Shown here one piece after another: positions 27,901 to 42,900 of a DNA stretch of 64,000 bases (the stretch's first letter is position 1; every line of letters starts with the position of its first letter). Below the pieces are notes generated by a model. That model was given only the letters and a program-made list of their open reading frames with translations, made no database searches and was not told where the DNA came from. Source of the DNA: Dama dama (taxonomy: Eukaryota > Chordata > Mammalia > Artiodactyla > Cervidae); assembly GCF_033118175.1 (NCBI RefSeq), contig NC_083710.1, positions 39,773,501 to 39,837,500 of the forward strand. Direction: 5' to 3'. A program made the position numbers and the translations under genes.

Positions 27901-30900
27901 AGTCAAGTCATAGAGGCATACAGGGGCCAGGGCTCCATGTGTGGGCAAGATGACTCGAGCCAAAGGCCTGGTACTTGAGGCCTCTGGCAAGGTCTTCCCT
28001 GTGGGGTCAAGGAACACAGCAGGATGACTAGTACCAACACTCTTCACAGCTATTTGATATACCTTATTCCCTTTATTCCAAAAACACCACAAAGCAATTT
28101 CTGATGATTTGGCTTTCTGTGTCTGTTTGGATACTGGAAAAGAATGCCAGCATAAGTATTCTATTAATAGTCCCTGTGGCAATACTATCTGCCCCTTAAA
28201 TTAATAAACTGGCATTCAGATCATGTGTTAGTTTTGTGAACTTGGCTTACATGAGCTTACCTGCTTTAGAGTAGATCTGCTCATGTCTGTTTCTGAGCTT
28301 GTAATGCTGTGGGCCAGGCCCTCATTAGTTCCCCAAAGTAATGAATGTGATGCTTCTTGAGGGATGATTTCCCAAGGAGCCATACCACCTTCAAATGAAT
28401 AAACTTATTTTCTTTTGGGGGTTTCTAAGCCATTTATATTCTGACTACTCCAAAACCAAGAATCAAATCCTGTAACTTCCCTCCAGAGGTTTTTCCCCAG
28501 ATACCTAGTAAACAATAGGAACTCAGCATATCCCACTATCTTCCCCTCCCAACTTTTCTTTGTATATTTCCAATCTTGGTAAGTAATACCACAATTCATC
28601 ACCTCAGTCACCAAAGATACACCTATAAATCATTGGAATGCTTCCCTTTTCCTCATTTCTCACACTGAAATGATTACTAAGTTTCAGCACTTTTCCCTAT
28701 TTAGCATGTCATTACGTATTCCTTTCCAGTGCTACTACCTACATTTGGTTTCTCATCATTTGCTAGGCCATATTTTATATATATATAAATATAAATATAT
28801 AATACTATATGCTAGGTCATATAATAACCTAAGCCATCCTTCAGCTTCCAGCCTCATATTCTTCCAAATAATTCTCTATGGTCACTAGAGTTACCTTTTA
28901 CAAATGTAACCTAATTACTTTTACTTTCATTCTGAAAATCTTTTAATGGCTATTATTTACAGCTGTGCTATCCAACATAACCTTCTCTGATAATGAAATT
29001 ACGCTGCACTGTCCAATATGATAGTCACTAACCAAATACAGCTACTGAGCACCTGAAATGTGGCTAGTGCAACCAAAGAACTAAAATCTTCCATTTTATT
29101 TAGTTTTATGTTTAAATTTAAATAACCACACATGGCTAGCAGCTACCATATTGGATAGCACAGGTCTAGGAAATAAAGTTCAAATACCACCAGAGCATAC
29201 AAGTTTTTAGGATTCAGCCTCTATGTATCCTCTGTCAAAACTCTACACGCAGGTTCCTGAATACAGTATACTGTCTCACTGCCCATCAATTTCTTTCTGC
29301 TAAGATGCTGCCTCCCTACTGTTCCTTTCAACTGCTACTCATTTTTCATGAATGGGGGAAAATCAAACCTGCTCTTTCCAAGTCCCCTGGTACCCTGCAA
29401 AGAACTGATCATTCCCTTCTTTTGCATCTCCATTAGACTGCACATTTTACTATCAAAGCAATTATGTACTTTACTGTTTACATATGTCATTCTTTATTTA
29501 CTGTAACTTCTCTGCATAAATCTAAATATCGAGGGTGTTATGTCTCAGTGGTAAAGAACCTGTCTGCCAATGGAGAAGATGAAGGAGACGTGGGTTCAGT
29601 TCTTGGGTCCAGAAGATCCCCTGGAGAAGGGAATGGTTACCGACTCCAGTATTGCCTGGGAAATCCCATGGACAGAGAAGCCTGACAGGGCTACAGTCCA
29701 TAGGGTTGCAAAGAGTCAGACATGACTGAGTAAATACTTTCACTTTTCAACACTTAGAGGCTAGCACATCAGTGTTCAACGCTGGCTGAATAAATGAACC
29801 TCAGAGATGACACATAAATCATTGGATACTAATCCTTTCTAGGTCTTTTAATTCTTAAATATTTTATGTAGCATTAATTTACAGAAACCATTTTGCCCTT
29901 ACATTATTTTTCAGCTTTTGAATCAACATTACACTAACGACCAATTTTTCTGTTTGATCTAATATTTCTGTCCCTTAGGCCATATCAGACACTAATGGCA
30001 TGTTGCCATTCTTATAAATACTTACCTTGTTGAATCCTCAAATTCAATCTTTCCCATACTGCTGAACATACAGATGATCTCACTGCAATTCATATTCAAC
30101 CTAAAATTAAATACTTAGCATAAAAAGTGTTCTAATACAAGTTTATTACTTTCTCTAATAAAAATTAGCTAACATTAAAAACTCTGAAAGAGCATTTAAA
30201 CAACTTTTTAATTCATAAATCACACTTATTTTAATTTGGTTGCTAATCTGGGAAATATTTTTGACCCAAATTTTCAATTTATAATTGCTAGTTATTTTAA
30301 TAAATATAGGTTCTAATACATTTTTATACTTAATTATCAGACTCTTCTGAATTATAGATTACTTTTATATGAATTACAATTACTTACTTGGGAGAGTTCC
30401 TTAGTTTTAGAGAGCTGACTTGTGACAATTCACTCTCAAATGTTAACTTCAAAGTCCGGATAATCTAGAATCAAAAGAGAAGTATTGCTCATATGTGCAT
30501 TTTGTTTTGTTACAAATACTGTTGAAACAGAGTAAGATTTTAGAGGGAAAACTATACTCTTTAGGTATTTCACTAATGTGCTCAGGGTCCGATTTTAGGC
30601 AAGCAAAGGGAGGGATGCAAATTTCCCCAAAGAAATTTAAAATCTTTTGGAGATGTGTATTAAGATATAACAACAAAAGATAACAACTAATTAATAAATG
30701 GGATACAGCTACATGATCAGGGGAAATTCTGATCACATTCCTTGTGCATCTGCACTGCTGTCCTCAAGTGTTTCTCTCTTTTTCTGCCCCTATCTTCCTA
30801 ATGTGGCTAGCTAGGGTAAAGACCAAATTTTACTTTTTTTCACCCCCTAATGTTTCATGTATAATACACAGTAATAGACTACTACTGTGTAACTACAGCT

Positions 30901-33900
30901 AGATGGAGGCCTGGTCAAGTAAGATGGTGCAAAAAGTTTAAAAGTTCAAGACTTTGGAAGCAGGTAAACAAAGGGCTTCTATTTTACACCTCAGTTCAGT
31001 CCAAACATCTGATTATGGGGAATGAGGTCCTGAAGATTCCAAGACAATAGAGTAGGATCTATACCTCAAGGGAACAAGACAGAAATTAGCAAAGAGGACT
31101 GATGGTAACCCTTTCCCAGTAAACAATCTCGCAAGAAACATGTTTCTATTTTTGCCCAACAGGAGGCACACGATTAGATAACAGGACAGGGTTGAAGCGC
31201 CTTGTTTCCTGACACAGAGTCAGGGGTTGGGAGAAAAACTTAAACAGCATTTTGATAAAATTTTAAGTTAAGAGTTGATAGTCATACCTGTCTATAAAAA
31301 CAGAGTCCTATTTATTTTGCTACTCTTATTTGTTCTAGTTTTTTATTCAAGTGTCCTAGAAACAACTTTCGACTTAATGTCATCCTACTTGTTCTCAGAT
31401 TGTGTGTTATAAAGACTTTACTGCACCATTTCCCTAAGTGGTAAATAATAATAAAAGGCCAAACAAAGTTATTAATGTTTATCTTAGAATTTAAACGCCT
31501 AAGAATTCTAAATTGATGCCAATAAAATTAGGATAATCTGAAAAGAAAATTCTTGCAGTTAAGTCTTAGATATCATATTCCAAAGCAGGTAAAGTAAGCT
31601 ACCACAGAAATCATTCACATTATGAACTAATAAAATTACCTGATTTAGGTCACAATATATCCTTAGAGAAGGCGCAGATTTTAATTCTCTTGCTATCTTC
31701 ATAGCTGCATCCAAATCATTTTTTTTCGCTTCGATGCAGCTTTTAGTCACTATTATTTTTGATAAATAATTGTCTGTATTTCTTACTAATTCTTCACACA
31801 GGCTCTTCTTCCTTCATTTAAAATTAAGTTATTTTTCAATATTTCATGAACAATTTTATGAAAGCAAATTTATCATAACTCAAAAGTATTGAAAAGGTAA
31901 TTGCAGTTTCATGAACTTAAATTTTAATATGGTTAATGAGGCATTCAACCGAACTGAAACCTGTTATAGTTGAAAGCTATGTATATGTAACCAGAGAAAA
32001 AGAAACTTTTGTAGAAGAATATAGTTATGTTCCAGATACAGGTGTCACAGAACTGCAGAGGTAAGACAAACCCTAGACGAATCTACCACTTTTAAAAGTA
32101 AGAGAAATCCTGGCTACCTTGCAGTCACTTGTGCCATTACAACGACATATCTGTATTCATTTCTCATGAGGATCTACCTGCACATTTTAAAATTTCATAG
32201 GCAGATACATATTACATGAATTTGAAATAAGACTTTAAAACAGACTTCACCAAATCAAAGCTTAGATATCAATTAACTATAATCTTCAGAGCTATCAGTT
32301 ATGAAACTGAATAGTTATTCCTTCATTACTCAAAAATTTTTGTACCTATAGTGGAATTACTTTATTATGGAAATTAAGGTATTTTGCACCAGTAATTATT
32401 GCTCATTTTATTCATCTTGTAAATGAATAAAATGATTTCTTCAAAATCAAATCTGGCTTCAAAAAAGGGGAGTTTGCCACACTGAAGAGTGGTAAGAATG
32501 TGCCACAGGCTCTGCAAGGATTTCCCTGGTAGCTCAGATGGTAAAGAATCTGCCTGCAGTGCAGGAGACCCGGGTTCAATCCCTGGGTCGGGAAGATCCC
32601 CTGGAGAAGGGAATGGCAACCCACTCCAGTATTCTTGCCTGGAGAATTCCATGGGCAGAGAAGCCTGGTGGGCTACAGTCTATGGGTCACAAAGAGTCAG
32701 ACACAACTGAATGACTAACACACACACATGCTCTGCAGGTGAAGAAGTATTCCAAAAAATTTTTAGTAATTACATATACAATTTATGAAAATCATTTATT
32801 TAGGAGATAAATGGTCATTCTGATAAATTTCAGATGATTCTCCCTAAAATTCATGCCCAGGGAGTGATGTTAACAAAATGGCAGACTAGGAGACTCGAAG
32901 TCCTTGTTCTTCAATGGTGATGTCAAATGACAGCTAAGAATTGGTTACAATAACCTTCTAGAATTGGAGAATGGACAAAGGTATACAACAAGGACACAAA
33001 TGTGCAGTGGAAAAAAAAAACCACATTCTTTCTCAGCAGGACATTTCATTTCTTGTCCTTTCCCAGACCTTTCCTCAGTGTGGTGCAGTCCTGGTCTGGA
33101 GGCAGCAGCACACTTCCTGATTCCTTCCCTCCAAAGGGAGCATAGCAAACCTTATTTGCAATGTCCTACTTTGTAGCAGGGGTGGGGGTGGGCAGGGGGG
33201 CTACCTGAAGAACCCTTTCACTTAATTTGGCACTCAGGCAGCAAGGGGAACCAAGACCACCCAAGAAGGTTGCAGGAAGGTTCCTCAAGCATACAGATAG
33301 CATTCTCCAGGTTAGGCCACATGTTAGGTAAAAAAAAAAAAAACAAGTCTTAATATGTTTTAAAAGACAATGTATACAAAGTATCCTTTCTGAACATAAA
33401 GGAATGAAACCAGAACTCAATAACAGAAGGAGCCTGGAAATTTCACAAATATGTGGAAATTAAAGAACATACTCCTAAACACAAATGGATCAAAGAAAAA
33501 TAACAGAAGGAGAGTATTTTGAGACAAATGAAAATGAAAAATCAAAATATCAAAATTTATGGGATGCAGTTAAATTGGATCTGAGAGAGAAATAAATATA
33601 TAGCTCTAAGTACATTAAAAAAGGCATCATAAACCAACAACCTAATTTTACACCTTTCCTGTTGTTCAGTCGCTAAGTCATGTCGGACTCTTTTCGACCC
33701 CATGCACTGCAGCACACCAGGCTTCCCTGTCCTTCACTATCTCTCAGAGTTTGCTCTAATTCATTTTATTGAGTCAGTGATGCTATCTAACATCTCACCC
33801 TTTGCCACCCTCTTCTTTTGCCTTCAATCTTTATGTTTACACTTTAGGAACTAAAAGTAACAAACTAAACCCAAAGCTGACAGAAGGAAGAAATAATAAA

Positions 33901-36900
33901 ATCAGAGGGGAAATAAGTAAATAGCTAGGCAAAAATAGAGAAAAATCAATGAAACCAAAAGACGGTTCTTTGAGATTAAAATTCACCCATTTTAGCTACA
34001 CTGCCGAGAAAAACAAGAAAAGAATCGATTTACTAAAATAAAAAATAAAGTAGGCATTCAGTTCAGTTGCTCAGTCATGTCCAACTCTTCGCAACCCCAT
34101 GAACTGCAGCACACCAGGTCTCCTTGTCCATCACCAACTCCTGAAGTCCACCCAAACCCATGTCCATTGTGTCAGTGATGCCATCCAACCACCTCATCCT
34201 CTGTCGTCCCCTTCTTCTCCTGCCCCCAATCAGCATCAGGGTCTTTTCAAATGAGTCAGCTCTTCACATCAGGTGGCCAAATTATTGGAGTTTCAGCTTC
34301 AATATCAGTCCTTCCAATGAACAACAGGACTGATTTCCTTTAAGATGGACTGGTTGGATCTCCTTGCAGTCCAAGGGACTCTCAAGAGTCTTCTCCAACA
34401 CCACAGTTCAAAAGCATCAATTCTTTGGCTCTCAGCTATCTTCACTGTCCAACTCTCACATCCATACATGACTACTGGAAAAACCATAGCCTTGACTAGA
34501 CGGACCTTTGTTGGCAAAGTAATGTCTCTGCTTCTTAATATTCTGTCTACGTTAGTCATGACTTTCCTTCCAAGGAGTAAGTGTCTTTTAATTTCACAGC
34601 TGCAATCACCATCTGCAGTGATTTTGGAGCCCAGAAAAATAAAGTCTGCCACTGTTTCCATTGTTTCCTCATCTATTTGTCGTGAAGTGGTGGGACTGGA
34701 TGCCATAATCTTAGTTTTCTGAATGCTGAGCTTTAAGCCAACTTTTTCACTCTCTTCCTTCACTTTCATCAAGAGGCTCTTTAGTTCTTCTTCACTTTCT
34801 GCCATTAGGGTGGTATCACCTGCATATCTGAGGTTATTGATATTCCTCCTGGCAATCTTGATTCCAGCTTGTGCTTCTTCCAGCCCAGCATTTCTCATGA
34901 TGTACTCTGCATATAAGTTAAATAAGCAGGGTGACAATATACAGCCTTGATGTACTCCTTTTCCTATTTGGAACCAGTCTCTTGTTCCATGTCCAGTTCT
35001 AACTGTTGCTTCCTGACCTGCATACAGTCTGGTATTCCCATCTCTTTCAGAATTTTCCACAGTTTATTGTGATCCACACAGTCAAAGGCTTTGGCATAGT
35101 CAATAAAACAGAAATAGATGTTTTCCTGGAACTCTCTTGCTCTTTTGATGATCCAGCGGATGTTGGCAATTTGATCTTTGGTTCCTCTGCCCTTTCTGAA
35201 ACCAGCTTGAACATCTGGAAGTTCACGGTTCACATATTGCTGAAGCCTGGCTTGGGGAATTTTAGCATTACTTTACTAGCGTGTGAGATGAGTGCAATTG
35301 TGTGGTAGTTTGAGCATTCTTTGGCATTGCCTTTCTTTGGGATTGGGATGAAAACTGACCTTTTCCAGTCCTGTGGCCACTGCTGAGTTTTCCAAATTTG
35401 CTGGCATGTTGAGTGCAGTACTTTCACAGCATCATCTTTCAGGATTTGAAACAGCTCAAGTGGAATTCCATCACCTCCACTAGCTTTGTTCATAGGCATA
35501 GGATAATCAATTTTACAGAAACTAAGAAAGATTTGAAGGCAATGCTATGAATAACTATGCCAAGAAATTGGATAACCTAGATGAAGTGGATTAATTCCTA
35601 CAAACACACAACCTACCAATACTGAATCATGAAGAAACAGAAAATCTGAGCAGATCAATAAAAAGTAACAAGATTGAATTAGTAATCAAAAGCTTCCCCC
35701 ACAGAAAAGCCCAGACCAGATGACTTCACTGGTAAATTCTACCAAAAATTCAAAGAAATAAAGCATATTCCCCTCTAACTATTCCAAAATATTGAAGAGC
35801 CACAGAAAACACTTTCCAACTTATTCTGAGACCAGCATCACCTTCATACCAAAGCCACAAGAAAACACTATCAGAAAACTATTGATCAGTGTCTCTTATG
35901 AGCATTAAGGCAAAATACTCAACAAAATACTGCCGGGAGCCAGCTCATGAGATCCCACCCATGACAAGGTCATGAGGAGAAAACCTGACAGGCAAGGCGG
36001 ATCAGGTTTTCAGGGATTCCAAAAAGCTGCCCCTGGCACTCACCTTAAAGATGATATCTGTCTTTCTGATACTGGCTTCAATAGACTACTCCCTAATTTC
36101 TGTGACATAGGCAGAAGGCCTTCCCCGATCTCTTTCCAAATAAGAATCAATTTAGAACTTTAATCAATAAGTTTCCCCGGTGGTGGTATTTTATGAGATT
36201 ATCCAGAATGAAAGGAGTGTTTCAATTTAAACTCCTTTGCTGACATTTTAGTTTGATTAGCAAATGCTTCTATGCCCTTAGTACTAATATGCATGACTGC
36301 TTATAATACCCTAATCATAAAACAGCATAAAGAACCTGATCATATAAAGACCCTAATAGAATAGAGCCCTTCGGGGAGTGAGGAAGCCCTATTAGAAAAC
36401 ACAAGAAAAATTATTCTAAAAGTGGCTATTGGGTTAACATTTGCTTGCTGTGTTTTTGCTCTTAATGTGCTAAGGTTGTGTTATGGAAACCATTGTTAAT
36501 ATAGTTAAAGATCTAGAAAAATAAGAGCTTAGCCCTGGTGTGGTAACAACGAGATGGTTGTTAATTGTCAGTCAGGAGTGCCAGGCAGAAGCTGACTCAC
36601 TGAAGCCACAGAGTCTGTGTGGGGTAAACCTCTTAGATAAATTCAACTGACAGCTTCTGCAGAAGAATTGACTTTTATGTTAACAAGGTCATACTTCTAT
36701 CATGTTGTGACATGCTGTACTGTTGCCCTATGAGACTGTAACTTTTCTGTTAAGATCACCACAGAAACAGAAAATAGATTTACATTCACCTGACTTGCAT
36801 AACATGTTAATAGGCCCCAAGGCCAGAAGATAATGTACAAAACCTTCATAAAGAAGTATGCAGAAAACACCCTGGTTTCATGAAGGACAAGCTGATGTAA

Positions 36901-39900
36901 TGTTAAACTATCTTCCCCTTAGACATGTACTAACTTAGGGTATAAAAGCTACGGTAAAAAATAAAGCATGGCCAGACTCTGCTGCACACCCCCGTCTGGG
37001 GTCTCTCTCTCTCTATCTCTTGCCGACGCCGTTCATCCTGAGACTTGGCCCTATCAAGGCTGGTCTCACGTGTCTTCTCTCAATGACGCCGTTCATTCTG
37101 AGGTACCCCCTGGATCCTGCCGGGGCTGGACCCCGGCAAAATACTAGCAAATTGAATCAACAAAACAGTAAAAGAATAATACATCATGCCAAGTGGGATT
37201 TATTCCTGAAATGAAGTATGAGTATCAATTAATGTTATACAGCATATTAACAGAAAGAAGAAAACCCCCCACAAGATCCTCTCAAATTACAGAGAAAAAG
37301 GATATGACAGTCTCAACACCTTTTCAGGATAAAAACTCTAACAAGGAACTGAGGAAAACTACACCAACGTATAAAACTTACATAAGAAAAACCCACAGCT
37401 AACATTATGCTAGATGATGAAAGACTGACAGCTTTTCTTCTAAGTACAGTAGTAAGAAAAGGGTGTGAGAGTTTACCGCTGCTATTTAATATACTATTTT
37501 AAGTTCTAGCCAGAATTAGTCAAAAAAAAAAGACATAAAAGCCACCCAAACTGACAAAAAGAAAGTGATGTCTTTTTGCAGATGACATGATCTTATAAGT
37601 AAGAAAGAGAGAGAAGAAAGTGAAGTTGCTCAGTTGTGTCCGACTCTTTCCGACCCCATGGACTATAGCCTACCAGGCTCCTCTATCCATGGGATTTTCC
37701 AGGCAAGAATAGTAGAGTGGGTTGCCATTTCCTTCTCCAGGAGATCTTCCCAACCCAGAGACTGAACCCAGGTCTTCCGCATTGTAGGCAGACACCTCAC
37801 CATTTGAGCCACCAGGAAAGTGTTATAGGTAAAGATGTCACAAAAATAGTAGTAGGGCTAATAAATAAATTCAGCAAAGATACAGAATACAAAATGAACA
37901 CATAAAAAATCAGATACATTTCTACATACTAACAATGAACAGTCCAAAAAGGAAATTGAGAAAACAATTAATTTTACAAAAGAATAAAAAGAAGACTGTA
38001 CTCCGGAATAAACATGACTGAGGCTGCAACAGACTTGTACACTTGCTGTATACTACATAACACTGCTGAAATTAATGAAGCCAAAATAAATGGAAAGATC
38101 TCTTATAATCATGAACTGGAATACTTAATATTTGTTAAGATGTAAATACCCAAAGCAATTTACAATTCAAAGCCATCCATATCAAAATTCCAATGATGCT
38201 TCATGTAGAATAGAAAAACCCATCCTAAAAGTCACAGGAGATCTCAAGGGACCCCAAACTTCCAAAACAATCTTGAGAAACAACAAAGTTGGAGAGCTTA
38301 CATATCCTGATTTCAAAATTTGCTACAAAGCCACAGTAATTAAAACACTGTCCTACTGCCACAAGGACAGATGGACCAATGGAAGAGAATAGAGAGCCCA
38401 GAAATAAATCTTCACAAACATGGTCACTGAGTTTTGACAGAAGTCTCAAGACCATTCAATGGAGAAAAGACCCATCTTTCCAACAAATGGTGCTGGGAAA
38501 ACTGGATATCCATATGGTAAAGAATGAAGTTGGACCCTTCCTTTACACTATATACAAAAATCAGCTTAAAATGCCTCAAAGATCTATACATAAAAGCTAA
38601 AACTGTAAAACTCTTAGAAGAAAACACAGTTGGAGAAAGTTTCATAATTGAAGATTTGGCAACAATTTCTTGGATATGAAACCAAAACACAGGCAACAAA
38701 AGAAAAAACAGATAAATTGGACTTCACAAATTAAAAACATCTTTGGATCAAAGAATGCTATCAAGAGAGTGCAAAGGAGGGATCTGCCTGGTGGTCCAAT
38801 GGCTAAGACTCCCAGTGCAGGAGACCTAGATTCAATCTCTGGTTGGGAAACTAGATTCCACATGCCACAACTAAGAGCTGGCACAGCTAAGTAATTTAGT
38901 TCAATAACAACAACAGACAACCTACAGACTGGAAGAAAATATTTGCAAACTACGTGACCAACAAAGGCTTAATTTCTAAAACATACAAACAGCTTATACA
39001 GCTCAACAAAAAATTTAAAAATGGGCAAAAGACCTAAACTGACATTTCTCCAAAGAAGACCATTACACAGATGGTCAACAGGCACATGAAAAGATATCCA
39101 ATATCACAAATTATTAGAAAAATGGAAATCAAAACTCCAATGAGGTATCCCACTTTCCACAAATCAGAATGGTCATCATCAAAAAGTCTACAGATAAATG
39201 CTAGGCAGTGTGTGGCGAAAAGGGAGCCTTTCTATACTGTCAGTGGGAATGGAAACTTGGTGCATTCACCATGGAGAACAGTATGGAGGTTCTATAAAAA
39301 ACTAAAAATAGTAACCATATGATCCAGAAATCCCACTCCTGGGCACATATCCAGAAAAGATGAAAACTCTAAAACTCAATACATGCACTTCAATGTTCAA
39401 AGTACTCAAAGTAGCAATATTTACATTAGCCAAGACAAGGAAACAACTTAAATGGATAAAAAAGATGTGATATATGTACATGATGGAGTATGACTCAGCC
39501 ATAAAAAAGTATGAATCAATGCCATTTGCAGCAACATGGATGGACCTAGAGAATATTATACTTACTAAAGTCAGACAAAGAAAGACAAGTATCATATATC
39601 GCTTTTTTTTCATATATCACTTTTATGTGGAATATAAATGAACTTACTTACAAGTCAGAAACAGACCCACAGACATTTAAGGGTAGAAGGGACAAATTAA
39701 GCATTTTGGATTAACAGATACACACTACTATATATAAAGTAGATAAAAAACAAGGACATACTGTACAGCACAGGGAATTATATGCAATATCTTGTAATAA
39801 CCTATGATGAAGAAGAATATGTATAACTGAATCACTCTGTTGTATACCTGAAACTAATACTGTAATTCAAACATAATTCAAATTCAAACTAATACTGCAC

Positions 39901-42900
39901 TTCAATAAAAAAAATTTAAAACCACAAACAAAAGGCAAGCCACAGGAAGAAGAGAAAATATCTCAAAATGATACATCTCACAAAGGATTGATAGCTATAA
40001 TGTATAAAGAACTCCTACCCCATCAATAACAAAATAAACAATCCAAAAATGGGCAAAGGACTGGAATACATATTTCTCCAGAGAAAATACACAAATGGTC
40101 AACTAATAAGCACATGAAAAGATGTGCTCCACAATACTAGCTATCATGGAAATGTAAATCAAATCCAAAATGAGATACCACTTCATATCCTCAAAATGGC
40201 TATTCTTTTCAAAAAAGAAAATAAAATGTTGGTGAGGATGTGGAGAAACTGGAACCTTTGAGCACTACTGGTGGAAAAGAAACATGTGCGGCCATCACAG
40301 AACACAAGCTGGTAGTCCTTAAAAAGTTAATCATAAAATTATTGTATGCCACTAAGCTATACATTTTTTAATTTCAATTTTATTGGACTACAGTTGATTT
40401 TCAATGTTATATTAATATTAGTTTAAAATTATTAACTAATATTAATATTAGTTTCAGGTATACAGCAAAGTGATTCAGTTATACATATAATCTTTTTTTA
40501 GATTCTTATCTCATATAGGTTATCACAGAATACTGAATACAGTTCTCTGTGCTATACAGTAGTTTCTTATTTATCTTATATATAATAGCGTATGTTCATC
40601 TCAAGCTTCTGATTCCTCCCTCCCCCCACCACTAAACTGTACACTTTTTTTTTCCTTTATTTTTATTAGTTGGAGGCTAATTTTGTACACTCTTAAATGG
40701 TTAAAAAGGTAAACTTTATGATGTATATTTACCACTATTAAAAACATTTAAAATGCATGCACATGACTTTTCACCTTTAAACTCCAATACTTTGGCCACC
40801 TGATGCGAAGAACTGACTCACTGGAAAAGACCATGATGCTGGGAAAGATTGAAGGCAGGAGAAGGAGAGAGAGAGGGGAGAAGATGACAACAGAGGATGA
40901 GATGGCTGGTTGGCATCACTGACTTGACTGACATGAGCTTCAGCAAGCTCCAAGAGTTGGTGATGGACAGGGAAGCCTGGTGTGCTACAGTCCATGGGGT
41001 CACAAAGAGTTGGACATGACTGAGCAACTGAACTGAACTGACCTATCACTTAGATACTATAAATACCAAATGTGAGATATCATAAATATCAAGGAATAAA
41101 GAATATCAACTGATTCATTCAGTGTGCTGAACCTATGTTCTGGGCATTCCAATTAGAAATTATAACAAGAAACAAGAGTCAAATAGAAAAGCACCATTTC
41201 TAAATACCAATTTATCACAACTTTTATGAGTCTGTCTCTTAAAATGTACAATGTGATTAAAGATTACTTCAGACCATATATATCAACATTCTTAAAAAGG
41301 ATGGATATAAAACTGTATGGTATGTGTTTAGAAAAATCATTATTATTTGCTGTTGATGCAAATAAACACATAAAAAATGATGGCATTATGTACATGAAAA
41401 TGTATGTTTGCATTTTCCCAGTATGCTGAATTCTACAACAGGATTCAGAAATAGACAGTATTTTTCTGTGCTGCTTTAAGAAGGATATTATTTAACAGCT
41501 TTGGGACCAGAAGGCAAATAGCCTAAATAAATAAATAAATAAATAATTTTTCTTCGTTTCAAAGCTGTAGACATCAGCTTGTAAGGGAACGACCCATTAT
41601 CTTCTAAACTTGTTTAAAATCTACTAATTTTTTCCAATTTATGTAGAGAAATAAAATGACAAGTTGATGTTAAAAGCTTCAGTTGCACTGAGTCTATATT
41701 TTTAACTTATTACCTGGAATCAAGAGAAGTGAAAAGCTGATCAAACTGCTTCTCCAGAACCTCTGTAAGACAGACTGTCTCCTCTTCTGTCTGACTGTGT
41801 ATGTGTTCAAGCATCTGGGGAAAAGATAATACAAAGACCTAATCTAGTATTTTTATTTTGTGGGAATTATATTTTTCAACATAATTTTGAAAAGTAAAAG
41901 GTACTTTTTGGACTCTTTTCAAAATAAGAACAGAAGAGATCAGATGATAAAAATGGGAAAAATCACATGGTTAAACTTTAAATCCTTCTTCTTGTCAGCA
42001 AGATCACATCTTTGTTAGTACTTTCTAGTGATAAAATTTACAAAAAGGACTAGAAAACCCACTAAGTTTTCTGAACTTCTCATCACTTTTACTCTGTACA
42101 GGAAATGGATCATTTTGGATAGCTAAGTTTCTCTCTGGCAGGATTCCTTAAATTTATAAAAACTTAAAATATAACACTAGGGGCTTCACTGGTGGTCCAG
42201 TGGTTAAGATTCTGCACTCCCAATGCATGGGGGCACGGGTTCGATCCCTGATCAGGGGACTAAGATCCTGCATGCCACACACTAAGGACAAAAAAAACCC
42301 TATATATATATATGCACACACACATATTTTAATTAAAATGTTAACTACTCCACAAATTTCCTTGTATTTTAAACAAAGACTCATCACTTGAGATCTGTGA
42401 CCTTTTTTTTTCTTTTAATCTTTCCTTTTTGAAATGGTAATGTCTATTCTATGCCTGTCCAATAAATGCATTAATATTTTAGAAGGAGATAGTTTACTAG
42501 TTTCACACATTCACAGCTGGAGAGGAATTTTGCCCCAGCATGAGTCATACCCTGAATCTCACCCATACCTGATTTAGAAGATACTTAGATGAGATTTTGG
42601 ACTTAGATTTGATGCTAAAATTGGTTAAAAATTGGGGGGATGTGAGATGCAGTAAATGTATTCTGCAAATACATATGTTGAACTCTTAAATTCTATGTTA
42701 GCTACAATCTTTTGAATGCCTTGATGGTGAATTTGCTGTTGGTAGGTGCAAGGAGCTTGTTCTTTGTGAATAAATGAATGAGGGAAGTCTGTCTCTTGGG
42801 TTAATGGGCCAAGAAAGAAAAGAACCTAAAACTATGTGTAACAGTATACAGCCAAATAATGAGCAGTGTAAGAAAAGTGATCTGCAATGCTTCCAAGACA

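Larger units (their letters stand above)
33280..39930 (+). repeat. Long L1 (mostly ORF2) heavily interrupted by later insertions
   Basis: Pieces at 33280-33657, 33833-34057, 35493-35930, 37139-37602, 37823-38776 and 38921-39930 join in L1 order: end of endonuclease (CTGAACATAAAGGAATG, the SDHN region), linker, RT (TTTTTGCAGATGACATGATC at 37570, the FADD box), C-terminus (AACATGGATGGACCTAGAG) and 3' UTR (TACTGTACAGCACAGGGAA). Many stops. A possible 5' UTR scrap (AACAAAATGGCAGACTAGG) lies at about 32870. It is the host for BovB, an ERV LTR and three SINEs. Confidence 0.85.

Noticed and set aside
34345..34722. 125-codon plus-strand frame
   Set aside because: Shadow of the minus-strand BovB reverse transcriptase; the 251-codon frame opposite carries the RTE motifs.
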